Shown here: positions 1 to 8,914 of the stretch, one piece after another | Position numbering within the stretch: position 1 is the first letter of the stretch | How the letters are laid out: every line of letters starts with the position of its first letter | NCBI RefSeq assembly: GCF_016899755.1 | Contig: NZ_JACJJC010000005.1 | Location: forward strand, 98,146-162,145 | Origin: Sutterella massiliensis | Lineage (GTDB): Bacteria > Pseudomonadota > Gammaproteobacteria > Burkholderiales > Burkholderiaceae_F | DNA length: 64,000 nt | Reading direction: 5' to 3' | The notes under the pieces: generated by a model | Told to the model about the DNA's origin: nothing | Databases searched by the model: none | The model's input: only the letters and a program-made list of their open reading frames with translations | Translations under genes and position numbers: made by a program

Positions 1-1868
1 TCAGGTTCGACTTCCTTCTTCTCTTCCTTGTCGCCAAAGAGGAACGCGGCGATGCGCGCAAAGAGCCCCTTCTTGGGCGTCACGGCTTCGGGACGCGCTT
101 CAACGGGCTTCTTCTGCGACTGCGCCTTCTCTTCCTTCGGAACATGGACGGGCGCGGGCTCGCGCTCAATCATGATGTTCTTGATGACAGGTTCCTGCTT
201 GCTGCGCGGCGCCTTTTCTTCGGCGGACTTCTGCGCATACGGGTCGCTCGCACGCGTGTCGATTTCTTCAACGAGGTTGAAGCTCGCCACATGCTTTTCG
301 AGACGTTCGTCGTCCTGGCGGATGCGCTCGATGTGGTAGTGCGGCGTTTCGAGGTACGTGTTCGGCACGAGAATGATCGGCACGCGGTGGCGCGCTTCGA
401 GCTTCGTGATGTCGATGCGCTTTTCGTTCAGGAGGAACGTCGCGACGTCGACGGGCACCTGCGCCTCGACGGCGCCCGTGCCTTCCTTCATCGCTTCTTC
501 CTGCAGGATGCGCAGCACCTGGATTGCGCAGCTTTCCGTGTCGCGGATGACGCCGACGCCGTTGCAGCGCGGGCAGGTGATGTGGCTGCCTTCGGAGAGG
601 GCCGGGCGCAGACGCTGGCGCGAGAGCTCCATCAGGCCGAAGCGGCTGATCTTGGCGATCTGCACGCGGGCGCGGTCGAAGCGGATGGCGTCCTTCAGGC
701 GCTGCTCGACGGCACGCTGATTCTTCGGATCGGCCATGTCGATGAAGTCGATCACGATGAGACCGCCCAAGTCGCGCAGGCGCATCTGACGGGCCACTTC
801 GTCGGCGGCTTCGCAGTTCGTGCGGAAAGCCGTTTCCTCAATGTCGGCGCCGCGAGTAGCGCGTGCGGAGTTGACGTCGATTGCCACGAGCGCTTCGGTA
901 TGGTCGATCACGATCGCGCCGCCCGAAGGCAGCGGCACCGTGCGCGAGTAGGCCGTTTCGATCTGCTGCTCGATCTGGAAACGCGTAAAGAGCGGAATGT
1001 CGTCGCGGTAGCGCTTCACGCGACCGATCATGTCGGGCATGACGTGCGCCATGAACTGGCGGGCCTGCTCGTAGATTTCGTCCGTGTCAACGAGAATTTC
1101 GCCGATTTCGGGCTGGAAGTAGTCGCGGATGGCGCGAACGACGAGGTTCGACTCTTCAACGATCAGGAAGGGCGCGGGGTTGAGGCGCTTCAGGGGCTTG
1201 CCGTTCATCACGGCTTCGGTCGTGACGTTGACCTTGCGTCGGCCGTTTTCTTCCGTGACGAGTTCGTACTGGGGCTTGGCGGCGTCGACAATGGCTTCCC
1301 AGAGCTTCAGAAGGTAGTTGAGGTCCCACTGGAGCTCTTCGGTCGTGCGGCCGATGCCCGCGGTGCGCGCAATGGTCGACATGCCCGAGGGGACGTCGAG
1401 CTTTTCCATCGCTTCGCGCAGTTCCTGACGTTCTTCACCTTCAATGCGGCGCGAGACGCCGCCCGCACGCGGGTTGTTCGGCATCAGAACGAGATAGCGG
1501 CCCGCGAGGCTGATGAAGGTCGTGAGCGCGGCGCCCTTGTTGCCGCGTTCTTCCTTTTCAACCTGGACGATGAGCTCCTGCCCTTCCGTGATGGCTTCGC
1601 GGATCGTGGCGGTGCGCACGTCGAGACCGGGCTTGAAGTAGGCGCGCGAAATTTCCTTAAAGGGCAGAAAGCCGTGGCGATCCTCGCCGTAGTTGATGAA
1701 GCACGCTTCGAGACTCGGCTCGATGCGCGTGACGATGCCCTTATAGATATTGGACTTGCGGGCTTCGCGGCCCGCTGTTTCGATGTCGATGTCGATCAGC
1801 TTCTGACCGTCGACGATGCCGACGCGCGTTTCTTCCGGATGCGTGGCATTGAAAAGCATTCGCTTCAT
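1..1868 (-). CDS. rne: Ribonuclease E, N-terminal catalytic half (3' end outside window)
   Basis: Endoribonuclease E processes rRNA and tRNA precursors, turns over mRNA and scaffolds the degradosome at the inner membrane. Reading the minus strand from an ATG preceded by GGAGTG gives a protein that follows E. coli RNase E closely from its first residues (MKRMLFNATHPEETRVGIVDG). The S1 RNA-binding region is about residues 35-120, the catalytic aspartates align with D331 (AIDVNSARATRG) and D374 (VIDFIDM), and the zinc-link CPRC is at 432-435. About 27 extra residues near 196-225 are absent from E. coli. After about residue 520 the sequence becomes Lys/Glu/Pro rich, as expected for the start of the disordered C-terminal scaffold, which continues past position 1. 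Divergent from rluC, a common arrangement in proteobacteria. Identity is secure. Confidence 0.97.
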   Translation of the reverse strand, partial: MKRMLFNATHPEETRVGIVDGQKLIDIDIETAGREARKSNIYKGIVTRIEPSLEACFINYGEDRHGFLPFKEISRAYFKPGLDVRTATIREAITEGQELIVQVEKEERGNKGAALTTFISLAGRYLVLMPNNPRAGGVSRRIEGEERQELREAMEKLDVPSGMSTIARTAGIGRTTEELQWDLNYLLKLWEAIVDAAKPQYELVTEENGRRKVNVTTEAVMNGKPLKRLNPAPFLIVEESNLVVRAIRDYFQPEIGEILVDTDEIYEQARQFMAHVMPDMIGRVKRYRDDIPLFTRFQIEQQIETAYSRTVPLPSGGAIVIDHTEALVAIDVNSARATRGADIEETAFRTNCEAADEVARQMRLRDLGGLIVIDFIDMADPKNQRAVEQRLKDAIRFDRARVQIAKISRFGLMELSRQRLRPALSEGSHITCPRCNGVGVIRDTESCAIQVLRILQEEAMKEGTGAVEAQVPVDVATFLLNEKRIDITKLEARHRVPIILVPNTYLETPHYHIERIRQDDERLEKHVASFNLVEEIDTRASDPYAQKSAEEKAPRSKQEPVIKNIMIEREPAPVHVPKEEKAQSQKKPVEARPEAVTPKKGLFARIAAFLFGDKEEKKEVEP

Positions 1869-3422
1869 TGAGCACTCCTTGAGGCGCCACTGACGCGGGC
1901 GAAGGACGTGCCACTGAAGTAAATTCAATCGTTCGCGCTGTAATTTGCCTTCTTTTGCGCGCATCGCGGCTTATCTGCGCAGCACGGGCCGCACAGAGAG
2001 CCCGCGTCGGGCGCTCCGGAAGCTTGTCGGTCTCTTGACTGGCGAAAAGAGCATAAAAAAGAACACGCGCACGGCTCCCGAGCAAGGAGCGGCACGCCGT
2101 GGACCGGCAAGTCGCGGATAGCGTGTCGGCCGAACGCACCGCACAACAGGTGCGGCATTCGGCGCTTTGGGGAGAGTCGCATCTCGCTCGGGCGACAGGC
2201 ACTTCTGCATCCAGCCCGCGAAAACGCGTCGACGCGGTCTCGTAGCGCGTCAACACTTCCTGCTCGAAGGCGACGCTCGACCCGTACGTCGGGATGCAAA
2301 CTGTCGGACGGCGAGGGCTCGATCCCTCACAGCTGTTCCGCTTCTCGGGCGGCGTTCTTTACGAACAGGACCCGAAAATTCTGTCTTTCGGCGATGCGAA
2401 TGCTTTGAAGCGGTCCGGGTGGCGAGGATGACGGCCGCGAGGCGAGCTGAAGCCGGGCTCGCAAGTGCGGCCTTCGGAACGCTTAGGCGTGTCGGACGGC
2501 ATTTTGTGGATTGCGGGTTCGAAAGAGAGGCGTCGGCGGCGGTGCCACGCGTTCTTGGGCGAGCGAGCTCTGAAATAGGGACCGTTCCGGCGGCAGGCGC
2601 GACCCTCGCTTTGGGGTGCATGGCGTGCGGCAGCCGGCGGGAGCTTCAGCTTCGCCGAGCGGGCTATGGCCGTCGAGTCCGCAGCCGTCGTCAATGTGCC
2701 GGCCGCGTCTTCAACGCAACGCTTTCGATTCGCAATCCTTCAGGTCGTCCGATTCGGCAAAGCGCCCGTCGGACGCAAACGCGTGCGCGGGGCTCGATCG
2801 CATCGGTCTCCTCGATCCGGAAGCGCCAGGCGCTCGACAATCGTCGGAAGAGCGAACGAAATTCTTTAAATCCGTGGCAACGGCCGGACGAACGAGTCGG
2901 CCGGCCGAAGCTGCGCGCCGCACAAATCAAACGCTGACGGCGAAGCGGTTTCCGCAAGCAGACACCTTATCCGCGCCATGGGCTCCCGCGCCGCAGCACT
3001 CTTTTGCGTGCGCTCAAGCGGCCAATTTCCCCCTTTGTAGGGGGCAAAAGGCTGCGAGCGCGCTTCTGAAAAGAAAAGCCGCAGGGCGGAACGCCTATCC
3101 TGGGGAAGCGTGTCCGAGTTCGGTTGTTCGCTTTAGGTCGCCGCAGCGAAGACTGCGCTAAGCGTGCAAAACAAACAAAAAACCGCTCGATGCGCAAAAC
3201 CTGCCTTTGCCTCGGTTCGAACCGGCCGAAAGCGGCCTGAAGCGGTCGAAGGCGGGCGCGGCAAGGCGCATCCAACGGAAACAAATCCAAAACGAAACAT
3301 GCGACAATGCGCGCGCGGCCTTCGTAGGGCCGCCGATCGCCTTTGAGGCATGTCGACAAGCACTGAAAACGCCGCCGCGCATTGCGGCACCGCTTCCGGC
3401 GCACAGAACGAAAGTATAGACG
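1869..3422. other. Long gene-poor region between rne and rluC; probable rne leader and promoters
   Basis: About 1.55 kb separates the divergent starts of rne and rluC. Open frames exist on both strands, but none has a recognisable domain, a plausible ribosome site or a composition like the neighbouring genes. RNase E genes are known to carry long autoregulatory 5' leaders, and this side lies upstream of rne. On the minus strand a U-rich run (TTCTTTTTTATGCTCTTTT, about 2047-2065) lies roughly 180-200 nt upstream of the rne start, the kind of single-stranded stretch RNase E favours. A small CCCCC/GGGGG hairpin lies near 3030-3046. No transcription start could be fixed. Confidence 0.5.
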
Positions 3423-4433
3423 ATGTCCGCACCTGCCAAAACAGAAATTACGCCCCAGAAATCTGCTTCGATCTCGGTACTGCCCGCCGATCGGGTTACG
3501 TATGTCGAAATCGGCGAAGACGCTGCGGGACAGCGCTTGGACAATTATCTCGTGCGTGTGGCCAAGGGGGTGCCCAAGAGCCACATCTACCGCGTGGTCC
3601 GTCAGGGTGAAGTGCGTGTCAACCGCAAACGCGCCAAGGCCGAACTCAAGCTCGAGACGGGAGACGTACTGCGCATTCCGCCGATGCGCGTTTCGCAGCG
3701 TCCGGTGACGCAGGCGCCTGCGGCGCCCTTTGCCGAGGGCGCGATTCCCGTGCTTTACGAGGACCGTCATCTGCTTGTCGTCAACAAGCCCGCCGGCATT
3801 GCCGCGCACGGCGGCTCGGGGATTTCCTACGGCCTCATCGAGCGGCTTCGTGCGACGCACCCCGACGAGCCCATGCTCGAGCTCTGCCACCGTCTTGACA
3901 AGGAGACGAGCGGCGCGATCGTGATTGCCAAAACCAGAAAGGCGCTTGTGCGCATGCACGACCTTATGAAGGCGGGCGGTGTCGAGAAGCATTACTTCAC
4001 GCTCGTCAAGGGCGACTGGGTAAACGAGCGCCAGCACGTGCGGCTGCCCTTGGAGCGATACCTGCTTGCGTCGGGCGAGCGGCGCGTGCGCGTTTCGGCC
4101 GAGGGCATGAAGGCGCACTCGATCTTCACGCAGCTCGAGCGCTTCGGTGCCGTAACGTTCCTGGACGTCGAACTCAAGACCGGCCGCACGCACCAGATTC
4201 GCGTGCACGCTTGTGCGAGCGGACATCCGCTTGTGGGCGACGACAAGTACGGGGATTTCGAATTCAACAAGGCGGTCGCACAGGGTACGCTCGGCATGCC
4301 GTTTAAGCGCATGTTTCTGCATGCCGCGCGTCTTGCGTTCGAGCACCCGGTGTCGGGCGAGGCGCTCGATATTCGCGCGCCGCTGCCGCCCGAGTGCGAG
4401 GGGCTCCTCGCGGCGCTTCGCCGTTCGCGCTGA
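3423..4433 (+). CDS. rluC: 23S rRNA pseudouridine synthase, RluA family (RluC)
   Basis: Isomerises specific uridines in 23S rRNA to pseudouridine (positions 955, 2504 and 2580 for E. coli RluC). The 336-residue protein has an N-terminal S4 RNA-binding domain (about 35-90, with GQRLDNYL and SHIYRVVRQGEVRVN) and the RluA catalytic motif HRLDKETSG with the nucleophilic Asp at 159. The closing motif GRTHQIRVHA is followed by GHPLVGDDKYG. Length and domain order are those of RluC rather than the shorter RluA. Its divergent position next to rne supports RluC, since rne/rluC is a conserved pair. The ATG start gives a normal N-terminal extension before the S4 domain. Confidence 0.93.
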   Translation: MSAPAKTEITPQKSASISVLPADRVTYVEIGEDAAGQRLDNYLVRVAKGVPKSHIYRVVRQGEVRVNRKRAKAELKLETGDVLRIPPMRVSQRPVTQAPAAPFAEGAIPVLYEDRHLLVVNKPAGIAAHGGSGISYGLIERLRATHPDEPMLELCHRLDKETSGAIVIAKTRKALVRMHDLMKAGGVEKHYFTLVKGDWVNERQHVRLPLERYLLASGERRVRVSAEGMKAHSIFTQLERFGAVTFLDVELKTGRTHQIRVHACASGHPLVGDDKYGDFEFNKAVAQGTLGMPFKRMFLHAARLAFEHPVSGEALDIRAPLPPECEGLLAALRRSR

Positions 4434-4467
4434 GGTTCGGTCAGTCTTCTTATAGTCTGTAAGTTAT

Positions 4468-4490
4468 ATATTTGATAATTCATCAAATAT
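4468..4490. promoter_or_regulatory. AT-rich perfect palindrome upstream of the fumarase/tartrate dehydratase genes
   Basis: ATATTTGAT, a five-base spacer, then ATCAAATAT form perfect 9-bp arms. The element lies about 100 bp before ttdA and just after rluC. There is no T-tract after it, so a terminator is unlikely. An operator for a dimeric regulator is the simpler reading. The core resembles an FNR box (TTGAT N4 ATCAA) but has N5 spacing. Confidence 0.5.
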
Positions 4491-4589
4491 TCGACTTATG
4501 GGCAATCGCTCCCTAGACTTTGGGCTTAGTTTCAGGGGCGCCCTTCGGGGCGTCGTCGAGGCTACATCGACCCTAAGGAGAAAGAAGCA

Positions 4590-5492
4590 ATGTCCGATCA
4601 GGCTCAGCTTGTCGAGCGTTTTACGGACGTCATGGCCAAATTCACCGCTTTCTTCGGCAAGCGGCTGCCTGACGACGTTTACGAGAAGCTCGAAGAGATG
4701 CGGCGCGTTCAGAAGAGCGAACTCGCCGAGCTTATTTACGATGCCATGTTTACCGATCTCGACATGGCCAAAGCGCGCAACGTTCCTTTCTGCCAGGATA
4801 CGGGCGTCATTCAGTATCACATCGAACTCGGTGCCGATTTTCCCATTCGCAACGAGCTCGAAGCGTGCCTCAAGGAGGCCGTGCGTCGCGCAACGAAGGC
4901 GGCGCCGCTGCGCCACAACGCCGTTCAGATTTTTGACGAGCGCAATACGGGCGACAACACCGGGCACCGCATTCCTTGGATTGACCTCGAGATTGTCCCG
5001 AATTCGACGGATGCCGTGATCTACGCCTACATGGCGGGCGGCGGCTGCTCGCTGCCCGGTGCGGCGAAGGTGCTCATGCCCGTCGAAGGCTACGAAGCGG
5101 TCGTGCAATTCATTTTCGACACGATCTGCGAGCGCGGCGTCAACGCCTGCCCGCCGCTGCTCGTCGGCGTCGGGATTGCCGGTTCCGTCGAAGTGGCGGC
5201 AACGCTCTCGAAACGCGCGCTCATGCGCCCGGTGGGCTCGCACAACTCCAACGCCCGCGCAGCCGAGTTCGAGCGCATGGTCGAAGAGGGACTGAACAAA
5301 ATCAATATCGGCCCCGGCGGTCTTACAGGCGAACTTTCCGTTATGGGCGTCAATGTCGAACAGGCCGCGCGCCACCCGTCGTGCCTTGCCGTCGGCGTTT
5401 CGGTCGGCTGCTGGGGACACCGCCGTGCGGCGATTCGCCTGCATGCCGACATGTCCTACGAACTGCTTTCTCACAAGGGGGTGGAACTGTGA
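4590..5492 (+). CDS. ttdA: Class I fumarate hydratase / L(+)-tartrate dehydratase, alpha subunit
   Basis: Large iron-sulfur subunit of a two-subunit hydro-lyase that hydrates fumarate to malate or dehydrates L-tartrate to oxaloacetate. The 300-residue protein matches E. coli TtdA along its whole length. The three presumed [4Fe-4S] ligands are visible: C68 (PFCQDTG), C187 (NACPP) and C274 (GCWGHRR). Other conserved blocks are [14 protein letters not shown] and GPGGLTG. A ribosome site (AAGGAGAAAG) precedes the ATG. The stop overlaps the start of the beta subunit gene, so the two are translationally coupled. The family contains both two-subunit fumarases and tartrate dehydratases. Without a tartrate transporter or LysR activator beside it, fumarase is at least as likely. 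Confidence 0.9.
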   Translation: MSDQAQLVERFTDVMAKFTAFFGKRLPDDVYEKLEEMRRVQKSELAELIYDAMFTDLDMAKARNVPFCQDTGVIQYHIELGADFPIRNELEACLKEAVRRATKAAPLRHNAVQIFDERNTGDNTGHRIPWIDLEIVPNSTDAVIYAYMAGGGCSLPGAAKVLMPVEGYEAVVQFIFDTICERGVNACPPLLVGVGIAGSVEVAATLSKRALMRPVGSHNSNARAAEFERMVEEGLNKINIGPGGLTGELSVMGVNVEQAARHPSCLAVGVSVGCWGHRRAAIRLHADMSYELLSHKGVEL

Positions 5493-6109
5493 AGACGCAC
5501 TACCTCAAGACGCCGATCAAGGACGAGGATCTCGAAGGGATCGAAATCGGCGACATCGTTTATTTGGAGGGCTACCTCATTACCTCGCGCGACGACGTGC
5601 ACATGCGGCTCGTCAAGCAGCACCGCGAACTACCCGTCGATCTCGCAGGCAAAGCGATCTTTCATGCCGGGCCCATCATGGTGCCCTGCGGCGAAGAATC
5701 CGCGAGCGGCTACAAGGTCGTATCGATCGGACCCACGACCTCGATGCGTATGGAGAAGTTCGAGCGCGAATTCATTCGCGACACCGGCGTGAAGCTCATT
5801 GTCGGCAAGGGCGGCATGGGACCCAATACGGAAGCGGGCTGCCGCGACTACAAGGCTTTGCACTGCGTGTGGCCGGGCGGCTGCGCGGTGCTTGCGGCCA
5901 GCAAGGTCGAAGAGGTCGAGGCGCACCATTGGGAGGAACTCGGCATGCCCGAGTCGATTTGGGTGATGCGCGTCAAGGAATTCGGTCCGCTCATCGTTTC
6001 GATCGACACGAAGGGCCAAAACCTTTTCGAGAAGAATAAGAAGGTCTTCAACGCGCGCAAGCAGCCGATCGTTGACGAGATCAACAAGCACGTCGACTAC
6101 TTCGATTGA
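5489..6109 (+). CDS. ttdB: Class I fumarate hydratase / L(+)-tartrate dehydratase, beta subunit
   Basis: Small subunit of the same hydro-lyase, corresponding to the C-terminal domain of single-chain class I fumarases. The chosen GTG start shares bases with the ttdA stop (GTGA) and gives 206 residues beginning [15 protein letters not shown], which lines up with E. coli TtdB from its first residues. Conserved blocks are [20 protein letters not shown] (here [10 protein letters not shown]), GKGGMGP and [16 protein letters not shown] longer in-frame extension upstream lies inside ttdA and is rejected because it adds unrelated sequence. Followed by a strong terminator, so ttdAB forms a two-gene operon. 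Confidence 0.9.
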   Translation: MKTHYLKTPIKDEDLEGIEIGDIVYLEGYLITSRDDVHMRLVKQHRELPVDLAGKAIFHAGPIMVPCGEESASGYKVVSIGPTTSMRMEKFEREFIRDTGVKLIVGKGGMGPNTEAGCRDYKALHCVWPGGCAVLAASKVEEVEAHHWEELGMPESIWVMRVKEFGPLIVSIDTKGQNLFEKNKKVFNARKQPIVDEINKHVDYFD

Positions 6110-6197
6110 GGAACGATAAAAAAATAACCCGATCTTGACGACGCCCTAGCGGCATCGACCGAACGCTCGGCCGACCGATGCCGCGAGCGTTGATCCG

Positions 6198-6232
6198 CCG
6201 CTCGAGACATTGCGTTTCGAGCGGTCTTTTTT
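6198..6232 (+). terminator. Rho-independent terminator after ttdAB
   Basis: CCGCTCGA and TCGAGCGG form an 8-bp perfect stem around an 11-base loop, followed by TCTTTTTT. It lies about 90 bp after the ttdB stop, in the right orientation to end that operon. Confidence 0.85.
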
Positions 6233-6407
6233 GCGCATAAGTTTTGCGCGCATCGCGACGGATGGAAGAATTGATGACGAGCGCACGCACAGGCTTGACG
6301 CGACGGCCGTCTCTAAAGAAAATGCCGAATCTCCATTATTCGATCGGTTTTTCGCCGAGGCGCTGCTCGCTCAGACAGTCGGTTGCCGCGCTCGGTCCAG
6401 TTCCAAC

Positions 6408-7664
6408 ATGCCCAACGCTCACGCTCTGAACGGCTACGAAATCATGGCCCCTGCCGGCGCGCTCGACGCCGTTGCCGCCGCGCTTGCGGGCGGTGCCGAC
6501 TCGGTTTATTTCGGCGCAGGCGCACTCAATATGCGCTCGCGAACCGCTTCGAGTATCACGCTCGAAGACCTCCCCGAAATTGTTTCGCGCTGTTCGGACA
6601 AGGGGGCGAAGGCCTACCTCACGCTCAATTCCATCGTCTACGAGGGGGAATTGCCGCTCATGGAGCACATGCTCGATCGGGCGGCCGAGGCGGGTATTTC
6701 GGCCGTGATTGCGGCGGACCCGGCCGCCATCGCCGCCGCGCGCGAACGCGGCATTGAGGTGCACCTTTCGACGCAGTTGAGCATCTCGAACGCGCGGGCG
6801 CTCAAGTTTTATGCGCAGTTTGCCGACGTCGTTGTTCTTGCGCGAGAGCTGACGCTCGAAGAAATCAGGGGCATAGCCGAGACGATCGAACGGGAAAACA
6901 TCTGCGGCCCGAGCGGCGAGCGCGTTCGCATCGAGTGCTTCTGTCACGGCGCCCTTTGCATGGCCGTGAGCGGGCGCTGCAATTTGAGCTTCTTTTTGCG
7001 GGGCAAAAGCGGCAACCGCGGCGAGTGCCAGCATATCTGCCGTCGCAAGTATCGGCTCGAAGACATCGAGCGCGGCGAGGCGATCGACTTTGACGGTGCG
7101 CGCTTTCTCTCGCCCAAGGACCTTAAAACGATCGGGATCATGGACCGCATGGTGACGGCCGGCATCAAGGTCTTCAAGATCGAGGGGCGCGCCCGCAGCC
7201 CCGAATATGTGCGCACGACGGTCGAGTGCTACCGCGAGGCGCTCGAGGCGGTGCTCGGAGGCCGCTGGGCCGAGGCCGACGTCGAACGTTGGAACGAGCG
7301 GCTTGGCGGTGTGTTCAACCGCGGCTACTGGGACGGCTGGTACATGGGCGCAAAGTCGCTTGAGCAGACGGCCGGCAACGGTTCGCTCGCTTCGCTCAAG
7401 AAAGTCTATGTCGGCCGCTGCATCAATTACTACCCGCGTGCGGGCGTCGGGTGCTTCCGCATCGAAACGCAGACGATTGAAGAGGGCGACCGCTTCGTCG
7501 TGACGGGCCCCACCTCGGGGGCTGTCATGGGAACGGTTGAGGGGATGCTTCTTGAAGAAGTGCCCGCCAAGTGCGCCGGCAAAGGCGACGAACCGACAAT
7601 CGCCGTCCCCGAGCGCATCCGCGAGGGTGACCGTCTCTATAAGCTCGTGCCCGCGCGCCGCTAA
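6408..7664 (+). CDS. Peptidase U32 family protein (collagenase-like / RNA hydroxylation family)
   Basis: The protein has the U32 signature, seen as ECFCHGALCMAVSGRCNLS followed by NRGECQHICRRKY, whose cysteines are typical of the Fe-S-associated members. The N-terminal half (MAPAGALDAVAAALAGGADSVYFG) is the usual TIM-barrel-like start. Family members include RlhA and TrhP/TrhO, which take part in 23S rRNA or tRNA hydroxylation, as well as proteins named proteases. The exact substrate here cannot be told. The ATG at 6408 gives 418 residues starting shortly before the conserved block. An in-frame upstream extension overlaps the ttdB terminator and is rejected. Apparently a single-gene unit, convergent with the LysR gene downstream. 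Confidence 0.8.
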   Translation: MPNAHALNGYEIMAPAGALDAVAAALAGGADSVYFGAGALNMRSRTASSITLEDLPEIVSRCSDKGAKAYLTLNSIVYEGELPLMEHMLDRAAEAGISAVIAADPAAIAAARERGIEVHLSTQLSISNARALKFYAQFADVVVLARELTLEEIRGIAETIERENICGPSGERVRIECFCHGALCMAVSGRCNLSFFLRGKSGNRGECQHICRRKYRLEDIERGEAIDFDGARFLSPKDLKTIGIMDRMVTAGIKVFKIEGRARSPEYVRTTVECYREALEAVLGGRWAEADVERWNERLGGVFNRGYWDGWYMGAKSLEQTAGNGSLASLKKVYVGRCINYYPRAGVGCFRIETQTIEEGDRFVVTGPTSGAVMGTVEGMLLEEVPAKCAGKGDEPTIAVPERIREGDRLYKLVPARR

Positions 7665-7700
7665 GCATGCGGACGCGCTCTCGGTTTCTCGAGTGTCCGC

Positions 7701-8645
7701 TCAGCCGTTCTGGAAGCGCTCGGCAGCGACCGCTTGCATCGTTCGCACGAGCAGGCGCGCAGCCTTCGAGAGGTAGCGCGCCGGCCGATAGGCAGCGACG
7801 ACCAAGCGGTTCGGTACCGCCGGGTCGATCGCAAAGAATTTCACCCCGAGCGCGGCGTTGCTTCGGCGTGCAAGCGTTTCGGTCACAATCGTTGCACCGA
7901 GTCCGGCACCCGCAAGTGCGAGCGCGGCGTTAAGCGATTCGCTTTCAAGGACGATTTTGGGAGAAGCCCCGGTTTGCGCGACAAGCGAGCGGTAAAGGTC
8001 GTGGATCTGCTGTCCGGCGCGCACGACGATGAAGGGCTCGTCGGCTAGGAGTTTGAAAGGAAAAGGCGGAAATTCGGCTTGCCGCAGTTGCGGCGGGCAG
8101 ACCGCCATGGCAGCCGCCGTCAGCGGGCTCTTTTCGTTCACGGCAAGGAGGAGCCGCTCTTCGCAGATTTCTATCGACTCGAGTCCGGGCTGCGCCAGCG
8201 GCGCGATCACAAGCGACAAATCCGTTTTGCCGCTCCAGACGAATTCTTCGAGCTCGCGCGTCGTACCTTCTTCGAGTGCGATCTCAATGCCCGGGTGTGC
8301 TGCGCGAAAGACAGGGAGCACCTCCGTCAGAAAGAAAATCTCTCGATACTCCGAGGCGCCGATCACAACGCGTCCGCGTTCACCGCCGTTGATGTCGAGG
8401 ACGGCTCGACGGCAGTCCTCGCGGATTTGCGCGACGCGCTTTTCGGCGTCGTAAAAAATCCGCCCCGATTCCGTCAGCGAAAGCGGCCGCGTCGAGCGGT
8501 CGAAGAGTTCGGCACCGACGTCCTTTTCGAGTCGCTGCACATATTGCGAGAGCGAGGGCTGCGAAATCTCGAGAGCTGCCGCGGCGCGCGAAATGCTGCC
8601 GGCCTCAAGAATGGCGGTGAGATAGCGGAAGGCTTGCGAGTGCAT
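7701..8645 (-). CDS. LysR-family transcriptional regulator
   Basis: The 314-residue protein has the standard LysR layout. An N-terminal winged helix-turn-helix spans about 1-60 (AGSISRAAAALEISQPSLSQYVQRLEKDVG). A linker helix and a periplasmic-binding-protein-like effector domain follow (about 90-300). It sits alone between two plus-strand units, and the 270 bp upstream (8646-8914) is AT-rich and shared with the divergent HEAT-like gene, which is therefore a candidate target alongside autoregulation. The effector is unknown. Confidence 0.88.
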   Translation of the reverse strand: MHSQAFRYLTAILEAGSISRAAAALEISQPSLSQYVQRLEKDVGAELFDRSTRPLSLTESGRIFYDAEKRVAQIREDCRRAVLDINGGERGRVVIGASEYREIFFLTEVLPVFRAAHPGIEIALEEGTTRELEEFVWSGKTDLSLVIAPLAQPGLESIEICEERLLLAVNEKSPLTAAAMAVCPPQLRQAEFPPFPFKLLADEPFIVVRAGQQIHDLYRSLVAQTGASPKIVLESESLNAALALAGAGLGATIVTETLARRSNAALGVKFFAIDPAVPNRLVVAAYRPARYLSKAARLLVRTMQAVAAERFQNG

Positions 8646-8914
8646 GCTGGCTCGAGAAAAATCCGTTGCGGTGAATCCTGATTTTGCCGCGACTCGCCCG
8701 AAAATGTCGACCGGACGGGGGCTGGCGAGAAGTTGTCGGCGGTAGCCCTTTTTAGTGCTAATGCCTTTTCTGCCGTTTTATAGCGTCAATTAATGTCGCA
8801 AGTAAAAAATATGTACGCGACGAAAATTGACGTATTGGTTCCTAAGATGAAAACAACGGAAGCGCAGTTTGGTACGTGTTTCCGATGCTTAATCGAAAAG
8901 GAGTTGGTTGGTAA

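Noticed and set aside
144..1871. A 575-codon open frame on the plus strand across the rne gene
   Set aside because: It is the antisense of rne. Its composition (His/Arg/Val/Asp rich) is what GC-rich coding DNA gives in the opposite frame, and the minus strand clearly encodes RNase E.
2167..3161. Open frames of 181-256 codons in the rne-rluC gap
   Set aside because: They have no ribosome site, no domain, Arg/Ser-rich random-looking sequence, and overlap one another on both strands.
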